Below are positions 17,974 to 28,506 of a DNA stretch of 64,000 nt, one piece after another; positions within the stretch are counted from its first letter, which is position 1; each line of letters starts with the position of its first letter. Under the pieces are notes generated by a model. The model was not told the origin of the DNA. It was given only the letters and a program-made list of their open reading frames with translations, and searched no databases. The translations under genes were made by a program, and so were the position numbers. The DNA comes from Leptotrichia sp. oral taxon 221 (GTDB lineage Bacteria; Fusobacteriota; Fusobacteriia; Fusobacteriales; Leptotrichiaceae): assembly GCF_018128245.1 (NCBI RefSeq), contig NZ_CP072378.1, forward strand, positions 1,054,001-1,118,000. The letters are read 5' to 3'.

Positions 17974-18690
17974 TTACTTATACTCATTCAAATCAATACC
18001 CTGATCCAATGCTGCAAAAATACATCCACAATAACATTGACGATAAACATCATATTCTGCACACATATCGACTGAACGCTTGTAACCATTATTTTTCTTA
18101 AAATCTGATGGCAAATAATTTACATCAAAAATTTCTTGAATTTCTAATCCAAGAGTGTTTATTAATTGGCTATTTTTATGAGGACTTAATGTTAATGCAC
18201 TTCCAAAATAATCAAATCCTAACTCCTGGGCCTTTTTTGCAACAATGTCTAATCTCATTTGAAAGCAAACAGTACATCTTTCTCCACCTTCTTTTTCGTT
18301 CTCTAATCCTTTCACAGCTCGATAAAAGTCAGCTGGTTTGTACTCATCCTCAATAAATCCGACTTTATTTCCTGTTCTTTCATTAAATTTATTTATAAAT
18401 TCCTCTTGTACTAAGGCTCTTTTCTCATATTCAGCTTTAGGATGAATATTATTATTTGCGAATAACACTGTCACATCAGCATATTGTGTAAGAAACTCCA
18501 AAGTATACGTGCTACAAGGTGCACAACAGCTATGAATCATTATTTTCGGACGAATATTTTTGCTTTTCCAATCTGAAATTAATTTTGTCAAAATTGTATG
18601 GTAATTGATTTTTTGATTTGGATTCATTCTCTCTAAAATTTCTTTTGCATTTTTTATATCTTTTTCAATAAAATTTTCTTTATTTTCCAT
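17974..18690 (-). CDS. queH: Epoxyqueuosine reductase QueH
   Basis: Performs the last step of queuosine synthesis, reducing epoxyqueuosine in tRNA to queuosine; it replaces QueG in many anaerobes. 238 residues. The metal and iron-sulphur cysteines are visible: SCCAPC (Cys55, 56, 59), GGERCTVC (Cys139, 142) and YRQCYCGC (Cys219, 221, 223). GAGGAG lies upstream of the ATG. No other queuosine genes are adjacent. The function follows from the family (formerly DUF208). Confidence 0.93.
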   Translation of the reverse strand: MENKENFIEKDIKNAKEILERMNPNQKINYHTILTKLISDWKSKNIRPKIMIHSCCAPCSTYTLEFLTQYADVTVLFANNNIHPKAEYEKRALVQEEFINKFNERTGNKVGFIEDEYKPADFYRAVKGLENEKEGGERCTVCFQMRLDIVAKKAQELGFDYFGSALTLSPHKNSQLINTLGLEIQEIFDVNYLPSDFKKNNGYKRSVDMCAEYDVYRQCYCGCIFAALDQGIDLNEYK

Positions 18691-18833
18691 AAAAATTGTT
18701 TTCTCCTCTTTATTTCTGCTAGTTTTTATTATATTTTGTTTAAAAAGTTGAATTATATTTAATTATTTTTTAATTATAAATTGTTTGTTTCTACAAAATT
18801 ATATACTCAAAATTTTTTAAACTTTTGATTTAT

Positions 18834-18893
18834 AAAAAATTAGACTTGCTCAAATAATTGCAAAACTAATTTTGAATTACTAAACAAGTCTAA
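18834..18893 (-). terminator. Long-loop terminator after the aminotransferase
   Basis: Minus-strand TTAGACTTG (18885-18893) pairs perfectly with CAAGTCTAA (18840-18848), followed by a T run. The loop is about 36 bases. Confidence 0.7.
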
Positions 18894-18899
18894 AGAAAT

Positions 18900-20111
18900 C
18901 TATTTGTTTATTTTGTTATATTCTTCCAACGCTTTTTTCAATACTTTCATTCCATTTTCAATTTCAATTAAATTATGTGTACAGAATGAGAATCTAGCTT
19001 CTTTTGTCCCTTTTCCAGGTGTTTTGTAAAATCCAGGCCCTGGTGCAAATGACAATGTTTGATTTTTATATCTAAATTCTGTCAATAACCAAATTGCGAA
19101 CTTTTCAATATCATCTACTGGCAATTCTGCGATCAAATACAAAGCACTACTTGGCTTATACGTTACAACTCCAGGAATTTTTTGAATATTGTTGTAAATC
19201 ATATCTCTTCTAACTTTATATTCCAATTTTGTATTGTCAATGTAAGTTTCTAAAGTATTTATCAAGTTTGCACTTGCATATTGCTCAATTGTCGAAACTG
19301 ATAATCTTGCTTGACAAAATTTTAATGCTTGTGCCATAAAATCTTTGTTTTTAGAGGCAATAACACCAATTCTAGCTCCAGTCGCACTATAATGTTTAGA
19401 AATACTATCCACAAGAATTACTCTATCTTCAATTTCTGGAATTGACATAAACGATTGATAAGTTTTTGCAATTTTTTCATCATAAATAAATTGTCTATAA
19501 ACTTCATCTGTAACAATGTATAAGTCATGTTTTATCGCAATTTCTTTTATTAATTCCATTTCTTCTGGTCTAAAAACAATCCCTGTTGGATTACTTGGGT
19601 TAGAAAACATTATTGCCTTAGTTTTTGGAGTAATTAATTTCTCAATTTCTTCTCTTGATGGCAAATGATAATGATCTTCAATCGAAGTTTCAATTGGGAC
19701 TAATGTTGCATCAGCAATTCTCAAAAAACTATCATAATTTGTATAATATGGCTCAGGCACTAAAACCTCATCTCCAGGATTACATAGAGTTTGAAGCGTA
19801 ATTTGAATTGCCTCACTTCCTCCTTGAGTAATTAAAATTTCTTCAGGCAAAAGATTAATATCATCTTTCGCATAAGATTTTGAAAATGATTCTCTAAGCT
19901 CCATTATTCCTGCTGAATTTGTATATTTAACAATTTTTTCTTTATAGTTATTCAATCCTTCAAAAAATGTATCTGGCGTTTCTACATCAGGTTGCCCAAT
20001 ATGTAATTGATACACTTTTACTCCGTTCCTTTTAGCTTCGTCAATATAAGGAACTAATTTTCTTATTGGTGAATACTGCATATTCAGTACTCTATCTGAA
20101 AAATTTTTCAT
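18900..20111 (-). CDS. PLP-dependent class I/II aminotransferase
   Basis: About 403 residues, fold type I. Landmarks are TQGGSEAIQ near 95-103, the NPSNPTG motif near 171-177, the cofactor-contacting DEVYRQFIY near 202-210, the PLP lysine Lys239 in DSISKHYSATGARIG, and a C-terminal ARFSFC with the substrate-binding Arg. It resembles aspartate/aromatic aminotransferases of the AspC-like group; the amino-acid specificity is not clear. Two in-frame ATGs lie six bases apart; AAAGGG is correctly spaced only for the second (20109-20111). It follows the amidase by about 23 bases and shares its transcript. Confidence 0.9.
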   Translation of the reverse strand: MKNFSDRVLNMQYSPIRKLVPYIDEAKRNGVKVYQLHIGQPDVETPDTFFEGLNNYKEKIVKYTNSAGIMELRESFSKSYAKDDINLLPEEILITQGGSEAIQITLQTLCNPGDEVLVPEPYYTNYDSFLRIADATLVPIETSIEDHYHLPSREEIEKLITPKTKAIMFSNPSNPTGIVFRPEEMELIKEIAIKHDLYIVTDEVYRQFIYDEKIAKTYQSFMSIPEIEDRVILVDSISKHYSATGARIGVIASKNKDFMAQALKFCQARLSVSTIEQYASANLINTLETYIDNTKLEYKVRRDMIYNNIQKIPGVVTYKPSSALYLIAELPVDDIEKFAIWLLTEFRYKNQTLSFAPGPGFYKTPGKGTKEARFSFCTHNLIEIENGMKVLKKALEEYNKINK

Positions 20112-20134
20112 ACTCATCCCTTTCTTTTATAAAT

Positions 20135-21088
20135 CTATTTTTTATTATATTTTTCATTTAATGCTTTTAAAATAGCAAAAGTTTCAACGTCCATTTCTCC
20201 ACTATAATTTGATGGTCTAAAATGGTGTTGGAATACCTTTATTACATTTTTAGTCTGTTTGTCCCAAGTTCCAGTTATACTTATACCATATCCAAATTTA
20301 TTTAATTCTCTTTGAATTTCAGCAACAGGTATCATACTCAATTTAGTCGAATATTCTCTTTCATAATTATTTTTTGTATCGTTATCATACCACATTCCAA
20401 TATTATATTTTGTATATAATTCTTTCCAAGGGAATAATGGACCTGGATCAGATTTTCTTTGTGGCGCAATGTCTGAATGTCCTAAAATATTCGTTGCAGG
20501 AATTTCGTATTTATCAGCTAAATATTTAACTAAAACAGCAACTTCCTTTATTTGAAAATCTTTATATGGCACAAATGTTCCACTGACATCTCCACCATTT
20601 ACAATTTCAATTCCAACTGAAGTGTCATTTAAATTGTTTCTTCCTTTCCAGTCACTAACTCCAGCATGCCAGGCTCTCTTATTTTCATCTACTAATGAAT
20701 AAATTGGTTCTGATTTATTGTCTGAAACCATGTAATGCGCACTTACTTCATTTTTTGTCAAAGTTTTTAATGACGAATCTCTATTTCCTGATGTGTAGTG
20801 TAAGATTATGAATTTTTGTCTATAATCTTGACCTTGTGAAGTATATGAAGTATCGATTCTAATTGTTCCAGCTGAATTTGAAATTGTTTCAGATCTTCTG
20901 TTTGGATTAGTTGGAATCGTTGTTCCTCCTTTGTTATTGTTGTCATTACTTCCATTGTTGTATCCACCATTATCTGTTATAATTTCAACTGGTTTTTTAA
21001 CGTCTGTCGAGACATCTCTGTTATTCGCATAAGAAAAGCTCGATATAACCAATGTCGCAAATAATAAAAATAATCTATTTTTTTTCAT
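20135..21088 (-). CDS. Secreted N-acetylmuramoyl-L-alanine amidase
   Basis: 317 residues. A Sec signal peptide (residues 1-21, ending FSYA) directs it to the periplasm. After a low-complexity Asn/Gly/Thr linker (about 38-65) comes an Amidase_2 domain with the three zinc ligands His97 (FIILHYTS), His204 (ILGHSDIAP) and Asp214 (RKSDPGPLFPW). The C-terminal 50 residues resemble a peptidoglycan-binding helical domain (VAEIQRELNKFGYGI...). It cleaves the amide bond between MurNAc and the stem peptide, probably in wall turnover or muropeptide recycling, like AmiD. No lipobox. First gene of an operon with the aminotransferase. Confidence 0.93.
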   Translation of the reverse strand: MKKNRLFLLFATLVISSFSYANNRDVSTDVKKPVEIITDNGGYNNGSNDNNNKGGTTIPTNPNRRSETISNSAGTIRIDTSYTSQGQDYRQKFIILHYTSGNRDSSLKTLTKNEVSAHYMVSDNKSEPIYSLVDENKRAWHAGVSDWKGRNNLNDTSVGIEIVNGGDVSGTFVPYKDFQIKEVAVLVKYLADKYEIPATNILGHSDIAPQRKSDPGPLFPWKELYTKYNIGMWYDNDTKNNYEREYSTKLSMIPVAEIQRELNKFGYGISITGTWDKQTKNVIKVFQHHFRPSNYSGEMDVETFAILKALNEKYNKK

Positions 21089-21156
21089 TACTATTTTCCT
21101 CCTATAATTTTATTTTTATCAGTTTTTTTATAATCATATTTATAATTTTATACTTT

Positions 21157-21183
21157 ATTATATCATAAAAAAAAAAATTTCAA
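21157..21183 (-). promoter_or_regulatory. Amidase operon promoter
   Basis: Minus-strand TTGAAA (21178-21183), 15-base spacer and extended -10 TGATATAAT (TATAAT at 21157-21162). Confidence 0.55.
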
Positions 21184-21248
21184 AAGTATAAAATTTTTTA
21201 TTTTAAATTGAATTTTATCTAATATATACTTATTTATCATTTCAAATC

Positions 21249-21290
21249 AAAAAAGAACAGTAAAACCTAAGCTCTACTGCTCTTTTTTTT
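21249..21290 (-). terminator. Terminator of autotransporter 1
   Basis: Minus-strand AAAAGAGCAGTA pairs with TACTGTTCTTTT and a T run follows. The same AAGAGCAGT stem is used after autotransporter 2, so the terminator duplicated with the gene. Confidence 0.75.
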
Positions 21291-21405
21291 GAAATTTAAA
21301 TACTTATAAAAGATATTTATTTGATAGAGTATTCTTTTCTTATAAAATAAAAATACTTATCTATAAAATATTTTTTTAGTAGAGTATTTGAATTTCTGGT
21401 TATAA

Positions 21406-24400
21406 TTAATAAATTGCTCTAAATCCAATACCTCCACGAACATTACTTCCCTTAGTATCGTATCCAGCATTTACTGTAACACCAAATCTAGTATTATCAA
21501 CTCCGATATTCAAGTCAAATTTACCATTTCCACGTCTATCCTCTTTTTCTCCTCTAATTCCAAACCAGTCAGCATTTGTATATCTAACTCTTGCTTCATT
21601 ATTGACATCTCCAACTTTTCCAAGCTCATTTTCATAAGCGACAGTAAGTCCAACTGATAAGTTTGTTCTCACAGCCATTGGTTGAACATATTTAAATTCT
21701 AATCCAACTTCAGGTTTTACCGAGAAGTAGTCATTTCCTTCAACCTCTAGCCTTATTTCTCCCTCATTCTCCCTTATGTCATTAAATCTTCCATATTCCA
21801 GCTTCAATGATCCGTAAGGTCTTAAATGTGTTCTTTCACTCATTCTTATGTCATAGCCTAAATCTGTCTTAAATGCCGCTCCATATGACGTATAATCTGA
21901 TTTAGCATTAAATACTTCATCTACCACCAGGAATTTACGTTTCATTTCATTTCTTCCAACAAATACATCTCCTGCAACTGTCCATCTTAATGAACCGTTA
22001 TGGTCTGTCATTGGTGACATTGTCTTGAAGATTCCTGCCTTTAACATTGTCTGATTTTCTTTTGATTTTCCTATATCCTTAAACTTGAATCTGTTTGTCA
22101 CTGCTCCGGCATACCATCCTGAGCTGTTTCCAAGTTTTATTGCTTCATTTTCATGAACATAAGCTACTCCGTAAGCATCACTTGTATAATCTATTATTCC
22201 TGCTGTATCTGTTTTGTATTCATTTTTCATACCAAATACTTTGATTTTGTTATTGTCTTTTGTAGGAGTTCTCCATTCGTTACGCAAATGTTTAAATTCC
22301 TTATCTAGAAGTCCTCCTGTTTCATTGATTCTTTGCTGAACGTTTGAATATTGATGTCCCATCATTTCATCAAAGGCTTGATAAAGAAGTACTTCCTCAT
22401 TATTTCCAATGCTGTTTAATTTTTGGAATAATTGATTTTCTCTGCTTCCAAGTGCTTCCACTCCATATCTCTGTTCCAGTCCATCTGCAAAGTTATACGT
22501 GTCTGTTTTATTTACAGGTGTTTCATCTGCTCCTGCCCATTCTGTATATGGAATTTTTGCCATATAGGCATTTTGTATTGTTCCGTCTGTCTGATTTTGT
22601 GCAACACTCGCCATCCAAGTCAATGAACCGGAATAAATACTCCACTTTTCTATTTGAGGATTAGTTAAAATCATCTGATTATATGGTGCAAGTATTTGAG
22701 GACTTACTTGAATATATTTACCTGTTGTATTTTGAGCAGCCTCATTTCCTATAATTAAATCAGCCTTTCTCAATGAACTTAACTCGCTTAATCCTGTTAT
22801 AGGTCTTGTAAATCTTCTATTTGAAGTATCTATGTACATTCCAATTGTTGAAACTTCCATTTCTTTATACTCTTCTGCTGAACTTGTAGCTAATTCAGGA
22901 ATTACCGGAGTTCCATTAACACTTATTGTAGCTGTAGATGCTCCTACCGGTGCATGTATTTTTACACCACCCATATCTTTACCTAAAGCCTGTCCTTCAC
23001 TTGGAATTACTTTATCTCTAGCTCCAACTCCTGTTATATTCAATGTTCCATAGTTTTTAATTATTCCTATATTTCTACCTGCTGCATTTCCTTTAGCTGC
23101 CAATCCTACCGCTTCTTCTGCATTAATTTGAATAGTTCCATTATTTTCTATTGTTGAACCATTTTTAACTACTACTCCTACGATTCTTTTTAATCCTGAA
23201 CCACTTGACTGGATAGTTCCGTTATTTATTCCGTAAGCTCCATTATCAAGATACATTCCTACCGTGTTACTTGCACTAAGGTTAATAATTCCATTATTTG
23301 TTACTGTTGTTCCGCTTTCTGTTCCATACATTCCAATACTGTTTTCTCCAGTTACATTAATTGTTCCTGAATTTAAAATATTTCCTGTATAAGCTGGTGA
23401 TGAAGCATCTCCATAATATCCTGCCGCCATTCCTATAGCATAGTAATTATCTGACGGATTAGGATTTCCAACACTTGAAGCTCCTACTGTTATTGATGCA
23501 CCGCTGCTGTTTGAAGCAGTTCCGCCATTTATACTGTAAATTCCAACATTTCCTACTCCCGAACCATAGTTAATATTAGCATTATTTATTACAGTTCCTG
23601 CTGAATAAAGCCCGTAGTTTTTTGAACCTGTTGAAGTTAACTGGCTGTTATTTATTACAGTTCCTGCCGCATCTTTTGAGAATATGAAAACAGTGTTATC
23701 TCCAACATTTGAAACAGTGGCATTACTTATCACTGTATTTCCAGTTCCTTCATTAATAAATCCATACGAACCGTTACCGATTGTCATTTGAGAACCTGCA
23801 TCAGCTTTTATCAGATTACCTGTTCCTCTTGTATAAACACCGATAGCTTCGTTTCCTCCCACCGTAATTACAGAAGTTCCTGTAAGAGTTACATCTCCAC
23901 CTGTACTGAGTACTCCCTTACCTTTGTCTCCCATAGTCAATGTTCCACTGTTGATAACATTTGCACCATCAGAATAAATTCCATAGGCTTTTCCACTTCT
24001 ATCTGTTATTGTTCCTGTATTTGTAAGACTTCCTCCTGTTGTATAAATTCCAACTATCCCTTTATCACTGCTAGTATTTACTATATCCACATCTGTTGTA
24101 TTTGTAGCTGTGCTGTCATATAGGATACCTGTTCCAGATTCATTTGCTGAACCTGTATATTTTATTTCAAAAGTGTGGCCATTTGGATTTATGACAGAAC
24201 CGTTGGCAACATAAATTCCTGCACCTTTATCCTTGATTTCCACTCCAGTATTTGAAGTAAAATTCACTTTACTTTGAGTTCCACTTGCATAAACTCCTAT
24301 TCCGTTAGTTCCCACTGTAATATCTGAACTTCCTGTTCCTCCAAGATTAATGATATTTCCAGCTCCCTCTGACACAATTCCGACAGCTTTATCTCCTGTC

Positions 24401-27400
24401 ATTACTATTTTTCCATTATTTGTAATAACTCCATTTTCTGTTGTCAGCAGTCCTGTTCCTGCAAGGTCATTTGTATTTCCATACAATCCGATTGAACTGT
24501 CCCCTGCAACTGTTACAGTACCGTTATTAGTTATTTCTAAAACTTTATCAGCTGTTGTCAATGTACCATTTGAAATTTTAGCATCCGTTCCATAAGATTT
24601 CAATGCTGAAGCAGAAGCAAACCCTGCCATACCTATTCCATTTAAAGTTATATTTACATTAGCATTATTTGTAAGGGTACTTCCATTTACTCCGTAAACT
24701 CCTATTCCTTTATCAACATTTATCGTACTATTGTTGTCTACATAACCGAAACTTGTGGATAATGCTGTCGTACTTGATGGAGTTCCTCCTGTTATGTTAA
24801 CAGTTCCATTATTAGTATATCCAGTTGTTGCATTTGTTGCAACACCGTCATGCGAAGCCATTGATAACCCTTTTCCTGTTGCAGAACTTACAGTAACTCC
24901 ACTTGCTATTGTAAATTTTTCATTTGAAAGTCTTATTTTTGTGTTAAATTCATCAGTATTATCATCTAAATCCTGATTATTATTCAGATTGAATATACCG
25001 TCTATGTAGTATATTTTGTAATCGTGGTTATTTGTATGCAAATCAGCAAGCTGCATATCATTTTTTATACTTGTTGTTCCTGTTGTTCCAGATGTCCAGT
25101 TAGTTGTTACTCCATTATATGTACGAAGTACAACGTTATCTCCTGTCAAATTTACTGTTACATTATTCATTCCAAGATATTTAGCTGTGGCCGAAGTATT
25201 CCCACCGTCATAGTTAGTTGCATCTGTTCCTGGCATTAGTATTCCGTCTGCCATATTTATTGTAGTTGCACCTTTAAATTCAATTTTTGAAGAATCGTCA
25301 GCATAAAATGGTGTAGATTTTGCATGGTTGACAGTTGCCGTTCCAGCAGTTACTACATCTGAACTCGTTGCTTTATCTTCGTGATAAATTGTTCCTCCGC
25401 TAAAGTTAACTTTTCCTCCATCAACTGCCGCCAATGCTCCATTTTCTCCAGTTTGAATCTTATTAGCCGTACCATTGTTAACATTTACAACTGAACCGGT
25501 TCCAGAGGCAAATCCTGCCATACCGCTTATTTTAATACTTCCATCTTCTATATTAACAGTTCCACCTGCTGTTCCTGCTACTGTTTTTGTAGCCAGTCCT
25601 GCAATATTCTCAAACTTGTTCTGAGTAGCATTTTTGTCTATTGCTTCAATATCTCCATGAATATTAACTACACCTTCATCTCTTGCAAATCCTATTATTG
25701 ATTTGTAGTTTACTGCTGTTGTAGTTGTAGTATTTGCTGATGTTCCTGCATTTACAACCCCTTTATTATCACCCATATAGGCTATTCCTTCTTTCGAAGC
25801 CAGTACTACATTAGGAGAGACATTTACTTCAGAAGGTAGTCCCTGTAATTTGGCTGCTGTTGTAGCAGTTGCATCTGTCAGTGCTTTTCTAGCTCCACCA
25901 TTATTTATAGCTACAGCATCAGCATCATTTTGGGCTATTCTTGCGTCTTCACTTCCATATCTATGTTTTAACTGATCCCAAGTTCCTTCCGCATAGGCCA
26001 CTATAGTCCCTGTTGAAGCATCTGCTTCAAGAGTATTTGCTCCATTGATACCATCAGTTATATCTGAACTTTGTCCTATAATATGGTAATTAGAAGTATT
26101 TTTACCTACATCAATTACTGTCCCTTGTTTTGCCAAGACCATAATTCCATTCTTTGAATATTTTCCAAATCTAATGTCTAATTTAGCAACTTCCAGATTG
26201 TGTATAGGGTCTTTTGAAAAATCATTACTTGCCGCATAATAAAAACCAGCACCATAGCCTGTCTTATCTATTTCTATTTGCTGTGTTGCACTATTCCATT
26301 TATGCCAAAACCATCTATCCCAATTAGGATCTGTTCTATGAGCTTGGATTTCTGTTGCAGTTGGTGTAGGACCTTCCATTACATCCCCTCTTGCAACTAT
26401 TCCAACTCTTTGACCACTTTCTGAGAAAATTCCAACAGCTCCGTCAACTGTTTTATCAGTATAGCCTGTATTTGTTAAATTTCCTTCTGCTGTTTGCTGA
26501 TTCTGGTTGTCTATTGTTAATTTTTCTCCAACTTTTGCAGAAAAATCTATTTCTCCTTGATATAATCCTATATGTGCCGCCTTATTGTTGTATCCATATA
26601 GACTTTCTATTTCATTTGGAGCTTCCATATGTACTTTGGCTATATCTCCTTTTATTCTACTACCAAAATACATACCTATATTTTCATCACCATATAGTTT
26701 AACATTTGATAATCTTATCATATTTGTATTGTGAAGGTATCCTGCTCCTGCTGGATTTACAAGTTTTGATAAAGTTGGAGCATAAGAAAAACTTGAATAT
26801 ACTATATTTGAAGCTCCATCTGATTGGATAAGCCCTTCATTTTGCCAATGTTTCATATATGACAATCCTGTTGTTAGATAAACAGAGTTATTTCTTCCAT
26901 ACATATTTACATTAGCTTTTCCAGAAAATCCTCCAGCTAAAACACGCCATTCTCTTCCAATACCACCAACATTTTTCCCATATTTATATGTATATCTAGC
27001 AACTGGCATATTATAGAATCCCATATTATCACTATTATACATATTTACAGTTACGTTATCGAAATCTAGTATCCCATGTCTCCAAGTTTCATTAGTTACT
27101 GCTCCTGCTCTTCCATATAGGTTAAATACTATATTTTTAATATTTAAATCTCCCAATGCATGAACACCAACAACACCTTCATCTGGAATACCATTTCCAT
27201 GCCCATCATTATATACTCTTTGAGCATTATTAGATATTCCTAAATGTGCTCTAGTATTACTATCATTATAAGTATCTGTAGGGTAATGTCCTCTCAAATA
27301 AAAAGTATTATTAGCAATTTTATCTATATTAACTTGGCTATTTAGATAGTAAGTATTAGTATATCTATTATCTTCATTTATTATACGTGTTCCTTCAAGT

Positions 27401-28317
27401 TGTCTACCATTATATGAACCTGTCATTGCTGCTGGAGTAGGATTAGTATTATTTATATTTCCTATTAAAGAAGTAGGATCTATTCCCGAATAAATAGAAA
27501 TATTATCTCTTAACTCTCTATGGCTCCATGTTCCATCAAAATAATATCCTGTAAATGGTTCTGCATTAGGTTTTGCAATGCTGACTGTTTTAGTAGGAGT
27601 ATTTGGTGTAGGAACTTTTATTGCCGGTATTTCTATTCCATTAACTGTCATAACCTGTAACTGAGGTGCTCTTATTCCTAAATCCGGAATTTCTATCTGT
27701 ATAGTCTTAGGTTTTATTGAAGCGTCAACATTTATTTCCAAAATTGGTTCCTGTGCCCTTGTATTACTCATAAGGCCATAAGTTGATTGAAGTCCTGTTC
27801 TTTCATTTGATGAAGCCATTCTTCTATTTCTACTTAACGCCAAATTTCCATAATTTTTACTCAATGTCGAAACATTTCTCTCGAATAGATTGTTACTTCT
27901 TTCATAAATGCCTTCGTAAGAATACTTTTCAGATTTATCTCCTTTTCCTTTAAAAGTTCCACCCCAGTTACTAGAAAATCCATTAACTCCAAATTGCCAA
28001 TTGCTCCAAGGAGATTTTACAACATGATCCCCCTGTTCCATAAGTTGAATTAATTCTAAATTTATCTTTTTCAAAAGTTTGTCATTTTCTTTTCGAGTTT
28101 CTTGAACTTTTTGATGTATGTCTTTAATTGATGTAGAAATTACTTGTTTTTGACTTTCAAGATTTGTATTTGACTCAGCAGAAAATAAATTATTTGAAAT
28201 GTTTACTGTTCCCGTCAGTAAAAATGTTATAAGTGCTGAATCAGTGTACCTAAAATCTTGACATCTTTTTGCAAATGAACATAGATCTTTTTTTATTTTT
28301 CTTAAATTATTCGTCAT
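21406..28317 (-). CDS. Giant autotransporter 1
   Basis: About 2,303 residues. The N-terminus (MTNNLRKIKKDLCSFAKRC) is the fusobacterial autotransporter N-terminal domain: a long basic n-region, then a short hydrophobic core (SALITFLLTGTVNIS) and FSAE as likely cleavage region. A charged coiled coil follows (about 50-95), then a Pro-rich linker (about 190-250). The passenger (about 250-1900) is made of repeated short beta-strands of the type NNGTINVTGxxSIGMYG, a parallel beta-helix. The last 265 or so residues (from KIKVFGMKNEY to the terminal GIGFRAIY) are the outer-membrane beta-barrel ending in an aromatic residue. The long frame starts at TTG; the ATG at 28315-28317 with AGGAG spacing 10 is used. 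Likely a surface adhesin; the ligand is unknown. Confidence 0.93.
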   Translation of the reverse strand: MTNNLRKIKKDLCSFAKRCQDFRYTDSALITFLLTGTVNISNNLFSAESNTNLESQKQVISTSIKDIHQKVQETRKENDKLLKKINLELIQLMEQGDHVVKSPWSNWQFGVNGFSSNWGGTFKGKGDKSEKYSYEGIYERSNNLFERNVSTLSKNYGNLALSRNRRMASSNERTGLQSTYGLMSNTRAQEPILEINVDASIKPKTIQIEIPDLGIRAPQLQVMTVNGIEIPAIKVPTPNTPTKTVSIAKPNAEPFTGYYFDGTWSHRELRDNISIYSGIDPTSLIGNINNTNPTPAAMTGSYNGRQLEGTRIINEDNRYTNTYYLNSQVNIDKIANNTFYLRGHYPTDTYNDSNTRAHLGISNNAQRVYNDGHGNGIPDEGVVGVHALGDLNIKNIVFNLYGRAGAVTNETWRHGILDFDNVTVNMYNSDNMGFYNMPVARYTYKYGKNVGGIGREWRVLAGGFSGKANVNMYGRNNSVYLTTGLSYMKHWQNEGLIQSDGASNIVYSSFSYAPTLSKLVNPAGAGYLHNTNMIRLSNVKLYGDENIGMYFGSRIKGDIAKVHMEAPNEIESLYGYNNKAAHIGLYQGEIDFSAKVGEKLTIDNQNQQTAEGNLTNTGYTDKTVDGAVGIFSESGQRVGIVARGDVMEGPTPTATEIQAHRTDPNWDRWFWHKWNSATQQIEIDKTGYGAGFYYAASNDFSKDPIHNLEVAKLDIRFGKYSKNGIMVLAKQGTVIDVGKNTSNYHIIGQSSDITDGINGANTLEADASTGTIVAYAEGTWDQLKHRYGSEDARIAQNDADAVAINNGGARKALTDATATTAAKLQGLPSEVNVSPNVVLASKEGIAYMGDNKGVVNAGTSANTTTTTAVNYKSIIGFARDEGVVNIHGDIEAIDKNATQNKFENIAGLATKTVAGTAGGTVNIEDGSIKISGMAGFASGTGSVVNVNNGTANKIQTGENGALAAVDGGKVNFSGGTIYHEDKATSSDVVTAGTATVNHAKSTPFYADDSSKIEFKGATTINMADGILMPGTDATNYDGGNTSATAKYLGMNNVTVNLTGDNVVLRTYNGVTTNWTSGTTGTTSIKNDMQLADLHTNNHDYKIYYIDGIFNLNNNQDLDDNTDEFNTKIRLSNEKFTIASGVTVSSATGKGLSMASHDGVATNATTGYTNNGTVNITGGTPSSTTALSTSFGYVDNNSTINVDKGIGVYGVNGSTLTNNANVNITLNGIGMAGFASASALKSYGTDAKISNGTLTTADKVLEITNNGTVTVAGDSSIGLYGNTNDLAGTGLLTTENGVITNNGKIVMTGDKAVGIVSEGAGNIINLGGTGSSDITVGTNGIGVYASGTQSKVNFTSNTGVEIKDKGAGIYVANGSVINPNGHTFEIKYTGSANESGTGILYDSTATNTTDVDIVNTSSDKGIVGIYTTGGSLTNTGTITDRSGKAYGIYSDGANVINSGTLTMGDKGKGVLSTGGDVTLTGTSVITVGGNEAIGVYTRGTGNLIKADAGSQMTIGNGSYGFINEGTGNTVISNATVSNVGDNTVFIFSKDAAGTVINNSQLTSTGSKNYGLYSAGTVINNANINYGSGVGNVGIYSINGGTASNSSGASITVGASSVGNPNPSDNYYAIGMAAGYYGDASSPAYTGNILNSGTINVTGENSIGMYGTESGTTVTNNGIINLSASNTVGMYLDNGAYGINNGTIQSSGSGLKRIVGVVVKNGSTIENNGTIQINAEEAVGLAAKGNAAGRNIGIIKNYGTLNITGVGARDKVIPSEGQALGKDMGGVKIHAPVGASTATISVNGTPVIPELATSSAEEYKEMEVSTIGMYIDTSNRRFTRPITGLSELSSLRKADLIIGNEAAQNTTGKYIQVSPQILAPYNQMILTNPQIEKWSIYSGSLTWMASVAQNQTDGTIQNAYMAKIPYTEWAGADETPVNKTDTYNFADGLEQRYGVEALGSRENQLFQKLNSIGNNEEVLLYQAFDEMMGHQYSNVQQRINETGGLLDKEFKHLRNEWRTPTKDNNKIKVFGMKNEYKTDTAGIIDYTSDAYGVAYVHENEAIKLGNSSGWYAGAVTNRFKFKDIGKSKENQTMLKAGIFKTMSPMTDHNGSLRWTVAGDVFVGRNEMKRKFLVVDEVFNAKSDYTSYGAAFKTDLGYDIRMSERTHLRPYGSLKLEYGRFNDIRENEGEIRLEVEGNDYFSVKPEVGLEFKYVQPMAVRTNLSVGLTVAYENELGKVGDVNNEARVRYTNADWFGIRGEKEDRRGNGKFDLNIGVDNTRFGVTVNAGYDTKGSNVRGGIGFRAIY

Positions 28318-28437
28318 TTCCAATTCTCTCCTTTTAATATTTTTATTAAATGACTTATGTCTTTCCTTTTTTATTTATTTTTATCCAATTTTTACTACTA
28401 AAAAATTGAAATAACTGTATTTGTTGCTATTATTACT

Positions 28438-28465
28438 ATTATAACATAGAAAAAAATTTTTTCAA
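28438..28465 (-). promoter_or_regulatory. Autotransporter 1 promoter
   Basis: Minus-strand TTGAAA (28460-28465), 16-base spacer, TATAAT (28438-28443). Same hexamers and spacing as the autotransporter 2 promoter. Leader of about 110 bases. Confidence 0.65.
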
Positions 28466-28506
28466 AAGGAAATTTTAAGTTTTTTTCGTAAGTTCAAAAA
28501 TATATG

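Larger units (their letters stand above)
21089..21405. other. Intergenic region amidase-autotransporter 1 (317 bp)
   Basis: Holds the amidase promoter (21157-21183) and the terminator of autotransporter 1 (21249-21290). The rest is AT-rich with short TAAAATATTT-like direct repeats near 21305-21375. No ORF. Confidence 0.6.

Noticed and set aside
22344-27000. Several open frames of 60-110 codons on the plus strand opposite the autotransporter genes
   Set aside because: They are antisense shadows of repetitive coding sequence, with no ribosome sites or recognisable domains; the minus-strand frame is continuous and homologous between paralogues.
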